Source of the DNA: Planctomycetota bacterium
GTDB lineage: Bacteria > Planctomycetota > UBA8742 > UBA2392
Assembly: GCA_020638635.1 (NCBI GenBank)
Contig: JACKIE010000001.1
Coordinates: forward strand, 248,001 to 312,000
Length of the DNA stretch: 64,000 bases
Reading direction: 5' to 3'
Shown here: positions 33,747 through 40,046 of the stretch, piece after piece
Numbering within the stretch: the stretch's first letter is position 1
How the letters are laid out: each line of letters begins with the position of its first letter
The notes under the pieces: model-generated
What the model saw: only the letters and a program-made list of their open reading frames with translations
Databases searched by the model: none
What the model was told of the DNA's origin: nothing
Position numbers and translations under genes: made by a program

Positions 33747-34676
33747 ATGAACTCAGCACTACGCACGGCCGTGGCGGCCGTGATCGTCCTGGCCGCGGCC
33801 CTGGGCGCGAACATGGAAGACAAGCCAACAAGTACACGCATCGAGGTCGTCGCCCACCGCGGCGCCAGCAACGACGCGCCGGAAAACACGCTGGCCGCGT
33901 TTCGGCTCGCGCGCGAGCAGGGCGCCGACTGGTTCGAGCTCGACTGCCGGCAGTGCAAGGGCGGCGAAGTCGTGGTGATGCACGATGAAACCGTTGACCG
34001 CACCACCAACGGCAAAGGCAAGGTCGCCGAGCTCACGTTGGAGCAGCTGCAGGCCCTGGATGCGGGAAGCTGGAAGGACGCCGGGTATGCCGGTGAGCGC
34101 GTGCCCACACTGAAGGCCGCGCTGGAACTGGCTGATGCTGACTGCGGCTGCTACGTCGAGGTGAAGCCCCTCAACCAGGGCAACCTCAAGGACCTGCTGG
34201 AGCGCACCGCCTCGGGCAAGCTCGACCGCGCTGAAAACTTTGACCGCGAGTTTTTGGCCGCGGTGGCTGACAGCCCTGATGCGAAACTGGCGCGGGCGGT
34301 AATCGCCGACATCCGCGCGGCCGGCAAACAGAAGTTCGTGGTGCTGCAATCGTTCTCGCCGGTGGTCTGCGGCGTGGCAGCGATCGAAGCGCCGGAGCTG
34401 AAGGTCGAGCTGCTGGGCGGAGCAAAAGACGCGGCAGCATGGGAAGGTTATTACCGTTGGCTGTTCCTGTTTGAATTCAACGGCCTGAACACCAGTGCTG
34501 CGGCGCTGACGGAGGGGCGACTGGACGTAATCCAGAGCGGCGGCAAATCCTGCGCGGTGTACACGGTGGATGACAAGGCCGAGATGCAGCGCCTGGCCGG
34601 AATGGGCGTCAACCGCATCATCACCAACAAGCCCGCCCTGTGCCTGGAAGAGCTGGCCAAGTTGGGCAAGCGTTAG
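33747..34676 (+). CDS. Glycerophosphodiester phosphodiesterase, exported
   Basis: The enzyme hydrolyses glycerophosphodiesters to glycerol-3-phosphate and an alcohol. The 309-residue product has an N-terminal signal sequence (LRTAVAAVIVLAAALGANM), then the GDPD catalytic start VVAHRGASNDAPENTLAAFRLA, with ELDCRQCKGGEVVVMHDETVDRTTNGKG. The HRG and ExD metal ligands and the HDxxxxRTT segment are present, and it ends with the usual TVDD...GVNRIITNKP. It follows the AsmA-like gene by 6 bases, so an envelope-lipid link is plausible. Confidence 0.9.
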   Translation: MNSALRTAVAAVIVLAAALGANMEDKPTSTRIEVVAHRGASNDAPENTLAAFRLAREQGADWFELDCRQCKGGEVVVMHDETVDRTTNGKGKVAELTLEQLQALDAGSWKDAGYAGERVPTLKAALELADADCGCYVEVKPLNQGNLKDLLERTASGKLDRAENFDREFLAAVADSPDAKLARAVIADIRAAGKQKFVVLQSFSPVVCGVAAIEAPELKVELLGGAKDAAAWEGYYRWLFLFEFNGLNTSAAALTEGRLDVIQSGGKSCAVYTVDDKAEMQRLAGMGVNRIITNKPALCLEELAKLGKR

Positions 34677-34678
34677 AG

Positions 34679-34720
34679 CCCCGGCCGAAAGGCCGGGGAA
34701 AGGCGCGCGTCTGCGCGCCT
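34679..34720. terminator. Two hairpins after the GDPD gene
   Basis: CCCCGGCC-GAAA-GGCCGGGG is followed at once by AGGCGCGC-GTCT-GCGCGCCT. They lie between the plus-strand GDPD gene and the end of the minus-strand tRNA island, so they may end transcription from both sides. Neither has a clear T-run. Confidence 0.5.
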
Positions 34721-34737
34721 GAACATGCCTGTGAATC

Positions 34738-34823
34738 TGGCGGAAGGTAGAGGAATCGAACCCCCGTCTGTTACGACGGCCCGGTTTTCGGGACCGGTTG
34801 CCCGCCTTTGGGCGCTACCCTCC
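34738..34823 (-). tRNA. Atypical class II tRNA, anticodon CGA (Ser-like), 9/3 or 8/4 acceptor branch
   Basis: The minus-strand element has an encoded CCA, G73, T-loop TTCGATT and a long variable arm (CCGTC/GACGG). The anticodon stem CCGGT/ACCGG holds loop CCCGAAA, giving anticodon CGA (Ser UCG) but with C instead of U at position 33. The acceptor pairs for 9 bp (GGAGGGTAG/CTACCTTCC), leaving a 3-bp T stem; an 8/4 reading also works. A standard 7/5 reading would put A at position 8. Such 12-bp branches match the 'allo-tRNA' class described from metagenomes, which mostly have Ser identity. Confidence 0.65.
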
Positions 34824-34860
34824 GTTAGGCGCCGCTTGCGCGTCGCCTGGTCTTTGCCTC

Positions 34861-34917
34861 GCGCAGAGGACACAGAGCGCGCAGAGAAAGGCCGTTCTCT
34901 GTGTACTCTTCGCGAGG
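34861..34917. repeat. Nine-base-period inverted repeats between two tRNA-like genes
   Basis: CAGAG recurs at 34864, 34873 and 34882 (9-base period, CGCAGAGNN units). An inverted block TTCTCTGTG, TACTCTTCG follows at 34895-34912. The arms can pair across a short loop. This is a second repeat family, with a period different from the heptamers. Confidence 0.7.
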
Positions 34918-34923
34918 CCTATT

Positions 34924-35012
34924 TGGTGAGCGTTGATGGAGTCGAACCATTCGCCTTCCGCCCGCATGTTTGAGGGCAGCGGTTTTACGGACCACCTGCG
35001 GGAACAACGCTC
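34924..35012 (-). tRNA. Atypical tRNA-like gene, 8/4 branch, putative anticodon GTA
   Basis: An 8-bp acceptor (GAGCGTTG/CAACGCTC) and a 4-bp T stem (ATGG/CCAT) with loop TTCGACT, A73 and encoded CCA are clear. A 7/5 reading gives an A-C mismatch, so 8/4 fits best. A stem GTGGT/ACCGC with loop CCGTAAA would give anticodon GTA, again with C33, but leaves only 9 bases for the D region and a ~28-base variable region. An alternative long-range pairing (CCCGCA/TGCGGG) exists. It aligns with the neighbouring tRNA across the anticodon arm. It could be functional or a degraded copy. Confidence 0.5.
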
Positions 35013-35115
35013 GATTTGGTCTGCCGGCTGCAGCACCGGCCCATGCATGAGTCCGCCTTCGCCAAGGCTTCGGCGGACAGCCTCCGCGCCTTCACTGATG
35101 TGAAGGCGCGAAGGC
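35013..35115. other. Spacer with two stem-loops between tRNA-like genes
   Basis: It contains GTCCGCC/GGCGGAC flanking TTCGCCAAGGCTTC (35049-35077) and GCGCCTTCAC/GTGAAGGCGC (35088-35111). I see no ORF. The hairpins may separate or process the tRNA transcripts. Confidence 0.45.
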
Positions 35116-35194
35116 TGGTAGCTCCGGTGGGATTCGAACCCACACTGTCCTCGTTCTGAGCGAGGCGACTCCTTCCGTGTTGGTCTACGGAGCT
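35116..35194 (-). tRNA. tRNA with anticodon CAG but a short variable loop
   Basis: Canonical 7/5 stems on the minus strand: acceptor AGCTCCG/CGGAGCT, T stem GTGGG/CCCAC with TTCGAAT, A73, encoded CCA. The anticodon stem CCTCG/CGAGG has loop CTCAGAA, which gives CAG (Leu CUG). The variable loop is only 5 bases (ACAGT), whereas bacterial tRNA-Leu is class II with a long arm. The D loop is large (CAACACGGAAGGA). The gene is real by structure; its amino-acid identity is uncertain. Confidence 0.75.
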
Positions 35195-35245
35195 GTGAAT
35201 TTTGCGGGGGCGCGCGCGACCGCGCCCCCCGAACGCACCAGTTGT

Positions 35246-35284
35246 CAAAGAGAAAGGCCCGCTGCCGTGGGGCAGCGGGCCTTT
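35246..35284 (-). terminator. Strong terminator/attenuator between the leader ORF and the tRNA island
   Basis: A perfect 14-bp stem (AAAGGCCCGCTGCC/GGCAGCGGGCCTTT, 4-base loop) is followed on the minus strand by CTCTTTG. It sits 18 bases after the leader ORF stop and 58 bases before the first tRNA-like gene, the arrangement of an attenuator. Confidence 0.75.
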
Positions 35285-35302
35285 GAATTCGTGCAGCCGC
35301 GA

Positions 35303-35377
35303 CTACCCCGTACCAACGCCTTCACCCAGGCCGAGGCCCGAGCCGGTCAGTGTGAGATACAGGGTCCACGTCTTCAT
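35303..35377 (-). CDS. 24-codon leader-like ORF upstream of the tRNA island
   Basis: This short ORF has a good AGGAG ribosome-binding site 7 bases before its ATG. It lies 18 bases downstream of a consensus promoter and 18 bases before a strong terminator hairpin. The peptide starts MKTWTLYLTLTGSG and is rich in Leu, Thr and Gly: five Leu (three CTG, two CTC), one Tyr (TAT) and one Ser (TCG). The downstream tRNA-like genes have anticodons CAG, GTA and CGA, which would read CTG, TAT/TAC and TCG. It may be a regulatory leader peptide or a small hydrophobic protein. Confidence 0.5.
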   Translation of the reverse strand: MKTWTLYLTLTGSGLGLGEGVGTG

Positions 35378-35395
35378 CGTTCTGCTCCTGCCGTG

Positions 35396-35424
35396 ACTTT
35401 ACACGTCAAGACTTGACCTGTCAA
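35396..35424 (-). promoter_or_regulatory. Consensus promoter before the leader ORF, with operator-like palindromes
   Basis: Minus-strand TTGACA and TAAAGT are exactly 17 bases apart, the best sigma-70 match in the window. The -35 lies in TTGACAGGTCAA, a near-perfect palindrome, and TGAC...GTCA flanks the -10, so a repressor could bind here. Confidence 0.7.
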
Positions 35425-35497
35425 TACTGTAACGCGCGGGACGGCCCGCGGGTTTCGCATTTTCTGTCGCCCCTGCGGGGCTTGGGGGCGCCGTCAC

Positions 35498-35523
35498 GAA
35501 AAACCCCGGGCTTACGCCCGGGG
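35498..35523 (-). terminator. Rho-independent terminator of topA
   Basis: An 8-bp stem, CCCCGGGC/GCCCGGGG, with loop GTAA is followed by TTTTT on the minus strand. It lies about 150 bases past the topA stop and isolates the tRNA island promoter from topA transcription. GCCCCTGCGGGGC palindromes flank it on both sides (35469-35481 and 35539-35551). Confidence 0.8.
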
Positions 35524-35604
35524 CTAAGTTCTGGCGCCCCTGCGGGGCTGACTACCCATGCCGCTGTGGGATTCACCCCTGACAGCACTTCCGGGCCTGC
35601 CTGC

Positions 35605-35672
35605 AATCCAGAATCCACAATCCGGCATCCACAGTCCAGAACCCTGAATCCAGAATCCCCAATCCTGAATCC
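35605..35672. repeat. Ten-unit heptamer repeat array downstream of topA
   Basis: AATCC, or a one-base variant (CATCC, AGTCC, AACCC), recurs at 35605, 612, 619, 626, 633, 640, 647, 654, 661 and 668: ten units at an exact 7-base step. Unit consensus is (A/T/C)(G/C)AATCC. The array ends just before the topA stop codon. It is the longest uninterrupted heptamer array in the window. Confidence 0.9.
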
Positions 35673-35673
35673 C

Positions 35674-38352
35674 CTACGCGTACTCTTCGCTGGGCTCGTC
35701 GCTGGATTCTTCGGCCCCCGCCTTGCCAGTCGCGCGTTCCTTGTCGGCCTGTTCCTCGGCCTCGCGCTCGGCCTTGATGCGCTCGTAGCGCTCCTCGGCT
35801 TCTTTCACCTTCTGCTCGTCGCGCTTGAGCGTGCCGGCCTCGATCGCTTCCCGGGCCTTGGTCGGGTTGTAGGTGTTCTTGCAGTCCGGGTAGCCGCTGC
35901 AGCCGATGAACGGCCGGCCACGGAAGAACTTCACGTTCATGGGCTTGCCGCACTGGTCGCAGCTCAGGCCGGCAAACTCGGCCTCGGTCTTCAGCTGGCG
36001 CAGCGACTTCTCGCTCTCCAGGCTGCGCGTGCCGCGGCAGGCGGGGAAGGTGCTGCAACCCAGGAACGGCCCGCGGCGGCTCATGCGCACCACCATTTCC
36101 TTGCCGCACTCCGGGCACTCCAGGTCTTCCTTCTTCACCCGCAGGATCTTGCCGTCGCGGTTCAGGGGGACAGTACCCTTGCACTCGGGGAACTTGGTGC
36201 AGCCGTAGAATTTGCCGAAGCGGCTCCAGCGCTCCATCATCTCGCTGCCGCAGATCGGGCAGGGCAGAGGCTTGCCTTCTTCATCGAGCGCGAGCTTGCC
36301 CTTTACCTTCTCGATCTTCTGCTCGGCCTCGGCCAGCTCTTCGGCGAAGATGGCGTAAAAGTTGCGCAGCACCTCGACCCACTCCAGCTCGCCGTCTTCG
36401 ATCTTGTCGAGCTGCGCTTCCATTTTGCTCGTGAAGTCGGTCTGCATGATGCGCTGGAAGTTACCCACCAGCATGTCGTTCACCAGCATGCCCAGCTCGG
36501 TGGCGAACAGGCGGCGCTTGTCACTGCGCACGTAGAAACGGTCCTGGATCGTGCCGATGATGCTGGCGTAGGTGCTGGGACGGCCGATGCCTTCCTTCTC
36601 CAGCGTTTTAACCAGGCTCGCTTCCGTGTAGCGCGGCGGCGGCTGGGTGAAGTGCTGGTCGGGCTGCACGCGGTGGTCGGTCAGCTTCTCGCCCTCGTCC
36701 AGCTTGGGCATCAGCTGCTCGTCCTTGTCCAGCTTCACTCCGGTGATGCGCGCGTGGCCGTCGAAAAGCAGGCGCTTGCCGCTGGTGCGGAACAGGGCGT
36801 CGCCGGCCGTGATGTCGATGGTGGTGACCTCGTAGACAGCCGGGTTCATCTGGCAGGCCACGAACCGCTCCCAGATCAGGGTGTAGAGCCGCAGCTGGTC
36901 GCGATCGAGGAAGCGCGCAACGGCGTCGGGCGTGCGCGCCACGCTGGTCGGGCGGATCGCCTCGTGGGCGGCCTGGGCGCGCTTGCTGCTCTTGAAGAAG
37001 TTGCCCTTCTCGGGCAGGTAGCGCTCGCCGAATTCGCGCTGGATCATTTCGCGCGCGTCCGTCACCGCGAAATCGGACAGGTGGAAGCTGTCCGTGCGCA
37101 TGTAGGTGATCAGGCCCGTGGGGCCGTCTTCACCGATCTCGATGCCTTCATACAGCCGCTGCGCGAGCTGCATGGTCTTGCGCGCGCCGAAGCCCAGGCG
37201 CGTGCTGGCCGCCTGCTGCAGGGTGCTGGTGATGAACGGCGGGCGCGGGCGGTCGCGGCGTTCTTTCTTTTCGATCTTGCTGACCGTAAACGGCTTGCCG
37301 CGGATGTCCGCCAGCAGCGCGTCCACGTCGGCCTGGCTGGCCAACGCCGGCTTCCCGCCCTTGTACTGCTTCAAGTCGGCATGGAACACGCCCTCGGGCA
37401 GCCTGGGCTTTTCGACCGGCGCTGCGGCCTCAGGCTCGGCGGAATCGTCTTCTTCTTCGACTTCGCCCTCGGGTTTCTCGGTCGCCTCCTCCTCGCGGCT
37501 GACGCCGTGGTAGGCTGCGAGGAATTTCGCCAGCGCCTCCTGGCCCTGCTCATCCAGCCGCTGCTTGCCGAGGAAGGCCGTGACGGTCCAGTACTCCTCG
37601 GGCGTAAACGCCATGATCTCGCGTTCGCGCTCGACGATCAGGCGCAGGGCCACGCTCTGCACGCGCCCGGCGCTTAGGCCGCGGAACACCTTCTTCCAGA
37701 GCAACGGGCTGAGCTTGTATCCCACCAGTCGGTCCAGCATGCGGCGGGCCTGCTGGGCGTTGACCAGGTTCTCCGCGATTTCGCGCGGGTGCTCGAAGGC
37801 GTGCTGGATGGCCTTCTTGGTGATTTCATTGAACGTCACGCGCTTGGCGCGCTCGTCGTCGAGGCCCAGGGCCTCCTTCAGGTGCCAGGCGATGGCTTCA
37901 CCTTCGCGGTCCGGGTCGGGCGCGAGGTAGACGGTCTTGGCCTTGTCCGCGGCGGATTTGAGTTCCTTGATGATGTCCTTCTTGCCGCGGATCGTGAGGT
38001 ACTGGGGCTCGAAGTCCTTGTCCACGTCGATGCCGAGCTTCGACTTGGGCAGGTCGCGAACGTGGCCGACGCTGGCTTTCACGATGTAGCCGTCGCCGAG
38101 GTAGCGGTTGATGGTCTTGGCCTTGGCGGGCGACTCCACGATCACCAGCGGCTTGCCGCGCCGCGCGCCGCTTTTGGCGCCGGCCTTCTTCTTGCGCTTG
38201 GCCTTGGACGCCTTGCCGGCCGCCTTTTTTGCAGGCTTTTTGGCGGCCTTCTTCGCAGGCTTTTTGGCGGCCTTCTTCGCAGGCTTTTTGGCGACCTTTT
38301 CGGTCGGTTCCTGCGGTGCGCCTTCCTCTTTAATGTTCTCGGGCTGGTTCAT
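35674..38352 (-). CDS. topA: DNA topoisomerase I with Lys/Ala-rich N-terminal extension
   Basis: TopA relaxes negative supercoils by single-strand passage. The 892-residue product has the Toprim core (LVIVESPAKAKTINRYLG, DPDREGEAIAWHL), ARRMLDRLVGYKLSPLLWKKV, and the catalytic Tyr in GLITYMRTDS. Four C-terminal CxxC zinc ribbons follow (CPICGSEMMERWSRFGKFYGC and repeats). The first ~60 residues are an added tail with KKPAKKAAKKPAKK repeats, like the L22 tail in this window. The spacing of the promoter to ATG 38352 suggests a leaderless mRNA. Confidence 0.96.
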   Translation of the reverse strand: MNQPENIKEEGAPQEPTEKVAKKPAKKAAKKPAKKAAKKPAKKAAGKASKAKRKKKAGAKSGARRGKPLVIVESPAKAKTINRYLGDGYIVKASVGHVRDLPKSKLGIDVDKDFEPQYLTIRGKKDIIKELKSAADKAKTVYLAPDPDREGEAIAWHLKEALGLDDERAKRVTFNEITKKAIQHAFEHPREIAENLVNAQQARRMLDRLVGYKLSPLLWKKVFRGLSAGRVQSVALRLIVEREREIMAFTPEEYWTVTAFLGKQRLDEQGQEALAKFLAAYHGVSREEEATEKPEGEVEEEDDSAEPEAAAPVEKPRLPEGVFHADLKQYKGGKPALASQADVDALLADIRGKPFTVSKIEKKERRDRPRPPFITSTLQQAASTRLGFGARKTMQLAQRLYEGIEIGEDGPTGLITYMRTDSFHLSDFAVTDAREMIQREFGERYLPEKGNFFKSSKRAQAAHEAIRPTSVARTPDAVARFLDRDQLRLYTLIWERFVACQMNPAVYEVTTIDITAGDALFRTSGKRLLFDGHARITGVKLDKDEQLMPKLDEGEKLTDHRVQPDQHFTQPPPRYTEASLVKTLEKEGIGRPSTYASIIGTIQDRFYVRSDKRRLFATELGMLVNDMLVGNFQRIMQTDFTSKMEAQLDKIEDGELEWVEVLRNFYAIFAEELAEAEQKIEKVKGKLALDEEGKPLPCPICGSEMMERWSRFGKFYGCTKFPECKGTVPLNRDGKILRVKKEDLECPECGKEMVVRMSRRGPFLGCSTFPACRGTRSLESEKSLRQLKTEAEFAGLSCDQCGKPMNVKFFRGRPFIGCSGYPDCKNTYNPTKAREAIEAGTLKRDEQKVKEAEERYERIKAEREAEEQADKERATGKAGAEESSDEPSEEYA

Positions 38353-38361
38353 GGGCGGGGG

Positions 38362-38391
38362 ATGATAAGCACCATCTTAAAGAACTGTCAA
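38362..38391 (-). promoter_or_regulatory. Candidate topA promoter
   Basis: Minus-strand TTGACA and TATCAT are 18 bases apart (17 if TTATCA is used). The -10 lies about 10 bases before the ATG, and no Shine-Dalgarno sequence precedes the ATG, so the transcript would be leaderless or nearly so. Confidence 0.65.
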
Positions 38392-38397
38392 ACGGGC

Positions 38398-38853
38398 TTA
38401 TTCCTTCGCCTGTTCCCCGGATGGCCCGGAACCCGCTTCATTTGCGGCCTTGCGGGCGTTGAAAAATGCCTCCAGGATCAGCTTGGCGGCCACCGCGTGC
38501 ACGCGCTGTTTGCGCTCGGAGGGTTTCAGGCCGCCCTCGATCAGCATGCCCTCGGCCTCCCAGCTGCTGAGCCGCTCGTCGGCGTACTCCACGGGCAGCT
38601 TGCTGTGCGCGGCCAGGCGCGCTCCGAACTCGCGGCAGAGTTTCGCCGCCTTGCCTTCGCTGCCGTCCATGTTGACGGGCAGGCCGACCACGAAGCCAGC
38701 GGCCTCTTCACTGGCGGCAAGCTTCTTCAGCGCTGAGAGCAGCTTCTCGTCAGGCCTGGCGTCCAGCACCTTGAGCGGCATGGCAATGGCCTCATCGCCG
38801 ACAGCCACGCCGACGTACTTGCTGCCGAAATCAACTCCCAGCCAACGCGCCAT
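38398..38853 (-). CDS. ruvX: Holliday junction resolvase-like protein YqgF/RuvX
   Basis: This RNase H-fold nuclease family acts in 16S rRNA 5' processing and was also proposed as a Holliday junction resolvase. The 151-residue product begins MARWLGVDFGSKYVGVAVGD with the first catalytic Asp, and has FVVGLPVNMDGSEGKAAK and VEYADERLSSWEAE, the conserved family motifs. The C-terminus is ~15 residues longer than usual. It lies upstream of topA, separated by the topA promoter. Confidence 0.93.
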   Translation of the reverse strand: MARWLGVDFGSKYVGVAVGDEAIAMPLKVLDARPDEKLLSALKKLAASEEAAGFVVGLPVNMDGSEGKAAKLCREFGARLAAHSKLPVEYADERLSSWEAEGMLIEGGLKPSERKQRVHAVAAKLILEAFFNARKAANEAGSGPSGEQAKE

Positions 38854-38881
38854 TCGCCTCTCGTCGCCAACTGCGGGTTAA

Positions 38882-38957
38882 CCACGAAGGGCCACGAAGG
38901 AGCACGAATAACTGCCCTGGCTGAGTTCTTCGCGGTACTTTGCGGTTCTTAGCGGTT
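38882..38957. repeat. Ten-base-period inverted repeats between ruvX and the guanylyltransferase gene
   Basis: CACGAA recurs at 38883, 38893 and 38903. GCGGT recurs at 38932, 38942 and 38952. Each block has an exact 10-base step. The blocks (CCACGAAGGN and TTNGCGGTNC) are partly complementary. This is a third repeat family with its own period. Confidence 0.75.
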
Positions 38958-38969
38958 CCAATTCGACCT

Positions 38970-39971
38970 TCATTGCGGAATCTTCTTCACGTCCTGGCCG
39001 TGGCCGCGTTTGAGTACCAGCACTTTGCCTTCGCTGATCACTACCAGCAGGTTGGACTCCCCCACCACCGCCACCTGGGCGGCTTCGCCGGCGGCGTAGT
39101 TGTTTTCTCCCGCCACGCTTAGGGCCTGCTCGGGCGTGCCGCCGGATTTTTCCAGCCTGTCCAGCAGCGCGTCCCAGGTGCCCACGTCGTCAAACTCGGC
39201 CTGCAGGGCGGCTACGCGCAGGTTGCCTGCCTTTTCGATCAGGCCGAAGTCGATGCTGATGCTCTGCAACTCGGCGTAGTCCTGCTCGCTTACCGCCTTG
39301 GGCTCGGCCGGTTTGAGTCGGCTGCTGTGCTGGGGCAGGTGCTGGTGCAACTCGCGCTCGTAGGTGGGCAGCGCGAACAGGAAACAGCCGATGTTCCACA
39401 GGCAGCCCTGTTTGATCATTTCGGCGGCCTGGGCTTCGCCCGGCTTCTCCTTGAAGCCCCGCACCTTGTGCACGCCATCGCCCAGCAATTCGCCGGGCTG
39501 GATGTAGCCGAAGCCCGGGTGCGGCCAGGTTGGTTTCAACCCGAACACATGGATCGACTCACGATAGCCGGCCTGTGCGCGCGCGGCCTGCACACCCTTG
39601 CTGAGCGCCTCAGCCGGCTCGAGCAACGTGTCGGCCGGGAGCACCAGCACGTCGGCCTGCGGGTCCAGCGCGTGCACGCGCTTGCAGCCCAGGGTGACGG
39701 CCGCGGCGGTATCGCGGCGGGCGGGCTCAACGCACAGGTTGGCGGCTTCGAGCTCGGGCAGGGCCTCGCGCACCAGGTGGGCTTGCGCGCCCGAGGTGAC
39801 GACCAATATGCGCGCGGCCTCAGTGCACTGGCGGGCGCGTTGCCAGGCCAGCTCCAGCAGGGTTGAGTCGCCGTCCGGCTTCAGCAGGTACTTGGGGTGC
39901 GCGTCGCCCGACAAAGGCCAGAAGCGCGAAGAAGCGCCGCCCGCAAGAATGATCGCGTACAGGTTGGCCAT
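38970..39971 (-). CDS. Mannose-1-phosphate guanylyltransferase
   Basis: The enzyme makes GDP-mannose from mannose-1-phosphate and GTP for glycans. The 333-residue product has the nucleotidyltransferase start IILAGGASSRFWPLS with PKYLL, then DVLVLPADTLL, GFGYIQPGE, VRGFKEKP, WNIGCFLF and the C-terminal FDDVGTWDAL. It is the short form without the isomerase domain, close to ManC/Man1P GMPP proteins. The substrate is inferred from the family. No other sugar gene is adjacent. A heptamer array lies directly upstream of its ATG. Confidence 0.88.
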   Translation of the reverse strand: MANLYAIILAGGASSRFWPLSGDAHPKYLLKPDGDSTLLELAWQRARQCTEAARILVVTSGAQAHLVREALPELEAANLCVEPARRDTAAAVTLGCKRVHALDPQADVLVLPADTLLEPAEALSKGVQAARAQAGYRESIHVFGLKPTWPHPGFGYIQPGELLGDGVHKVRGFKEKPGEAQAAEMIKQGCLWNIGCFLFALPTYERELHQHLPQHSSRLKPAEPKAVSEQDYAELQSISIDFGLIEKAGNLRVAALQAEFDDVGTWDALLDRLEKSGGTPEQALSVAGENNYAAGEAAQVAVVGESNLLVVISEGKVLVLKRGHGQDVKKIPQ

Positions 39972-39978
39972 GGGGGCA

Positions 39979-40012
39979 ATTCAAAATTCAAAATGCAAAA
40001 TTCAAAATGGGC
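39979..40012. repeat. ATTCAAA heptamer repeats between leuB and the guanylyltransferase gene
   Basis: ATTCAAA, ATTCAAA, ATGCAAA, ATTCAAA and ATGGGCG follow each other at exact 7-base steps. It is AT-rich in contrast to its surroundings and lies 8 bases upstream of the guanylyltransferase ATG, so it would sit in that gene's 5' leader. A short inverted CTGAATTCAG follows at 40041-40050. Confidence 0.85.
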
Positions 40013-40046
40013 GGCTGGTGATGGCGCGCTTCAACTCATTCTGAAT

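Noticed and set aside
34738..35012. One of the odd tRNAs as tRNA-Sec for the selenoprotein
   Set aside because: Both have 12 paired bases in the acceptor branch where tRNA-Sec has 13, and no TCA triplet sits in a plausible anticodon loop. TCA occurs in the 34924 element only in its variable region.
35605..35672. CRISPR array
   Set aside because: Units are 7 bases without spacers. No stretch in the window shows 25-40-base repeats with unique spacers, and there are no cas genes.
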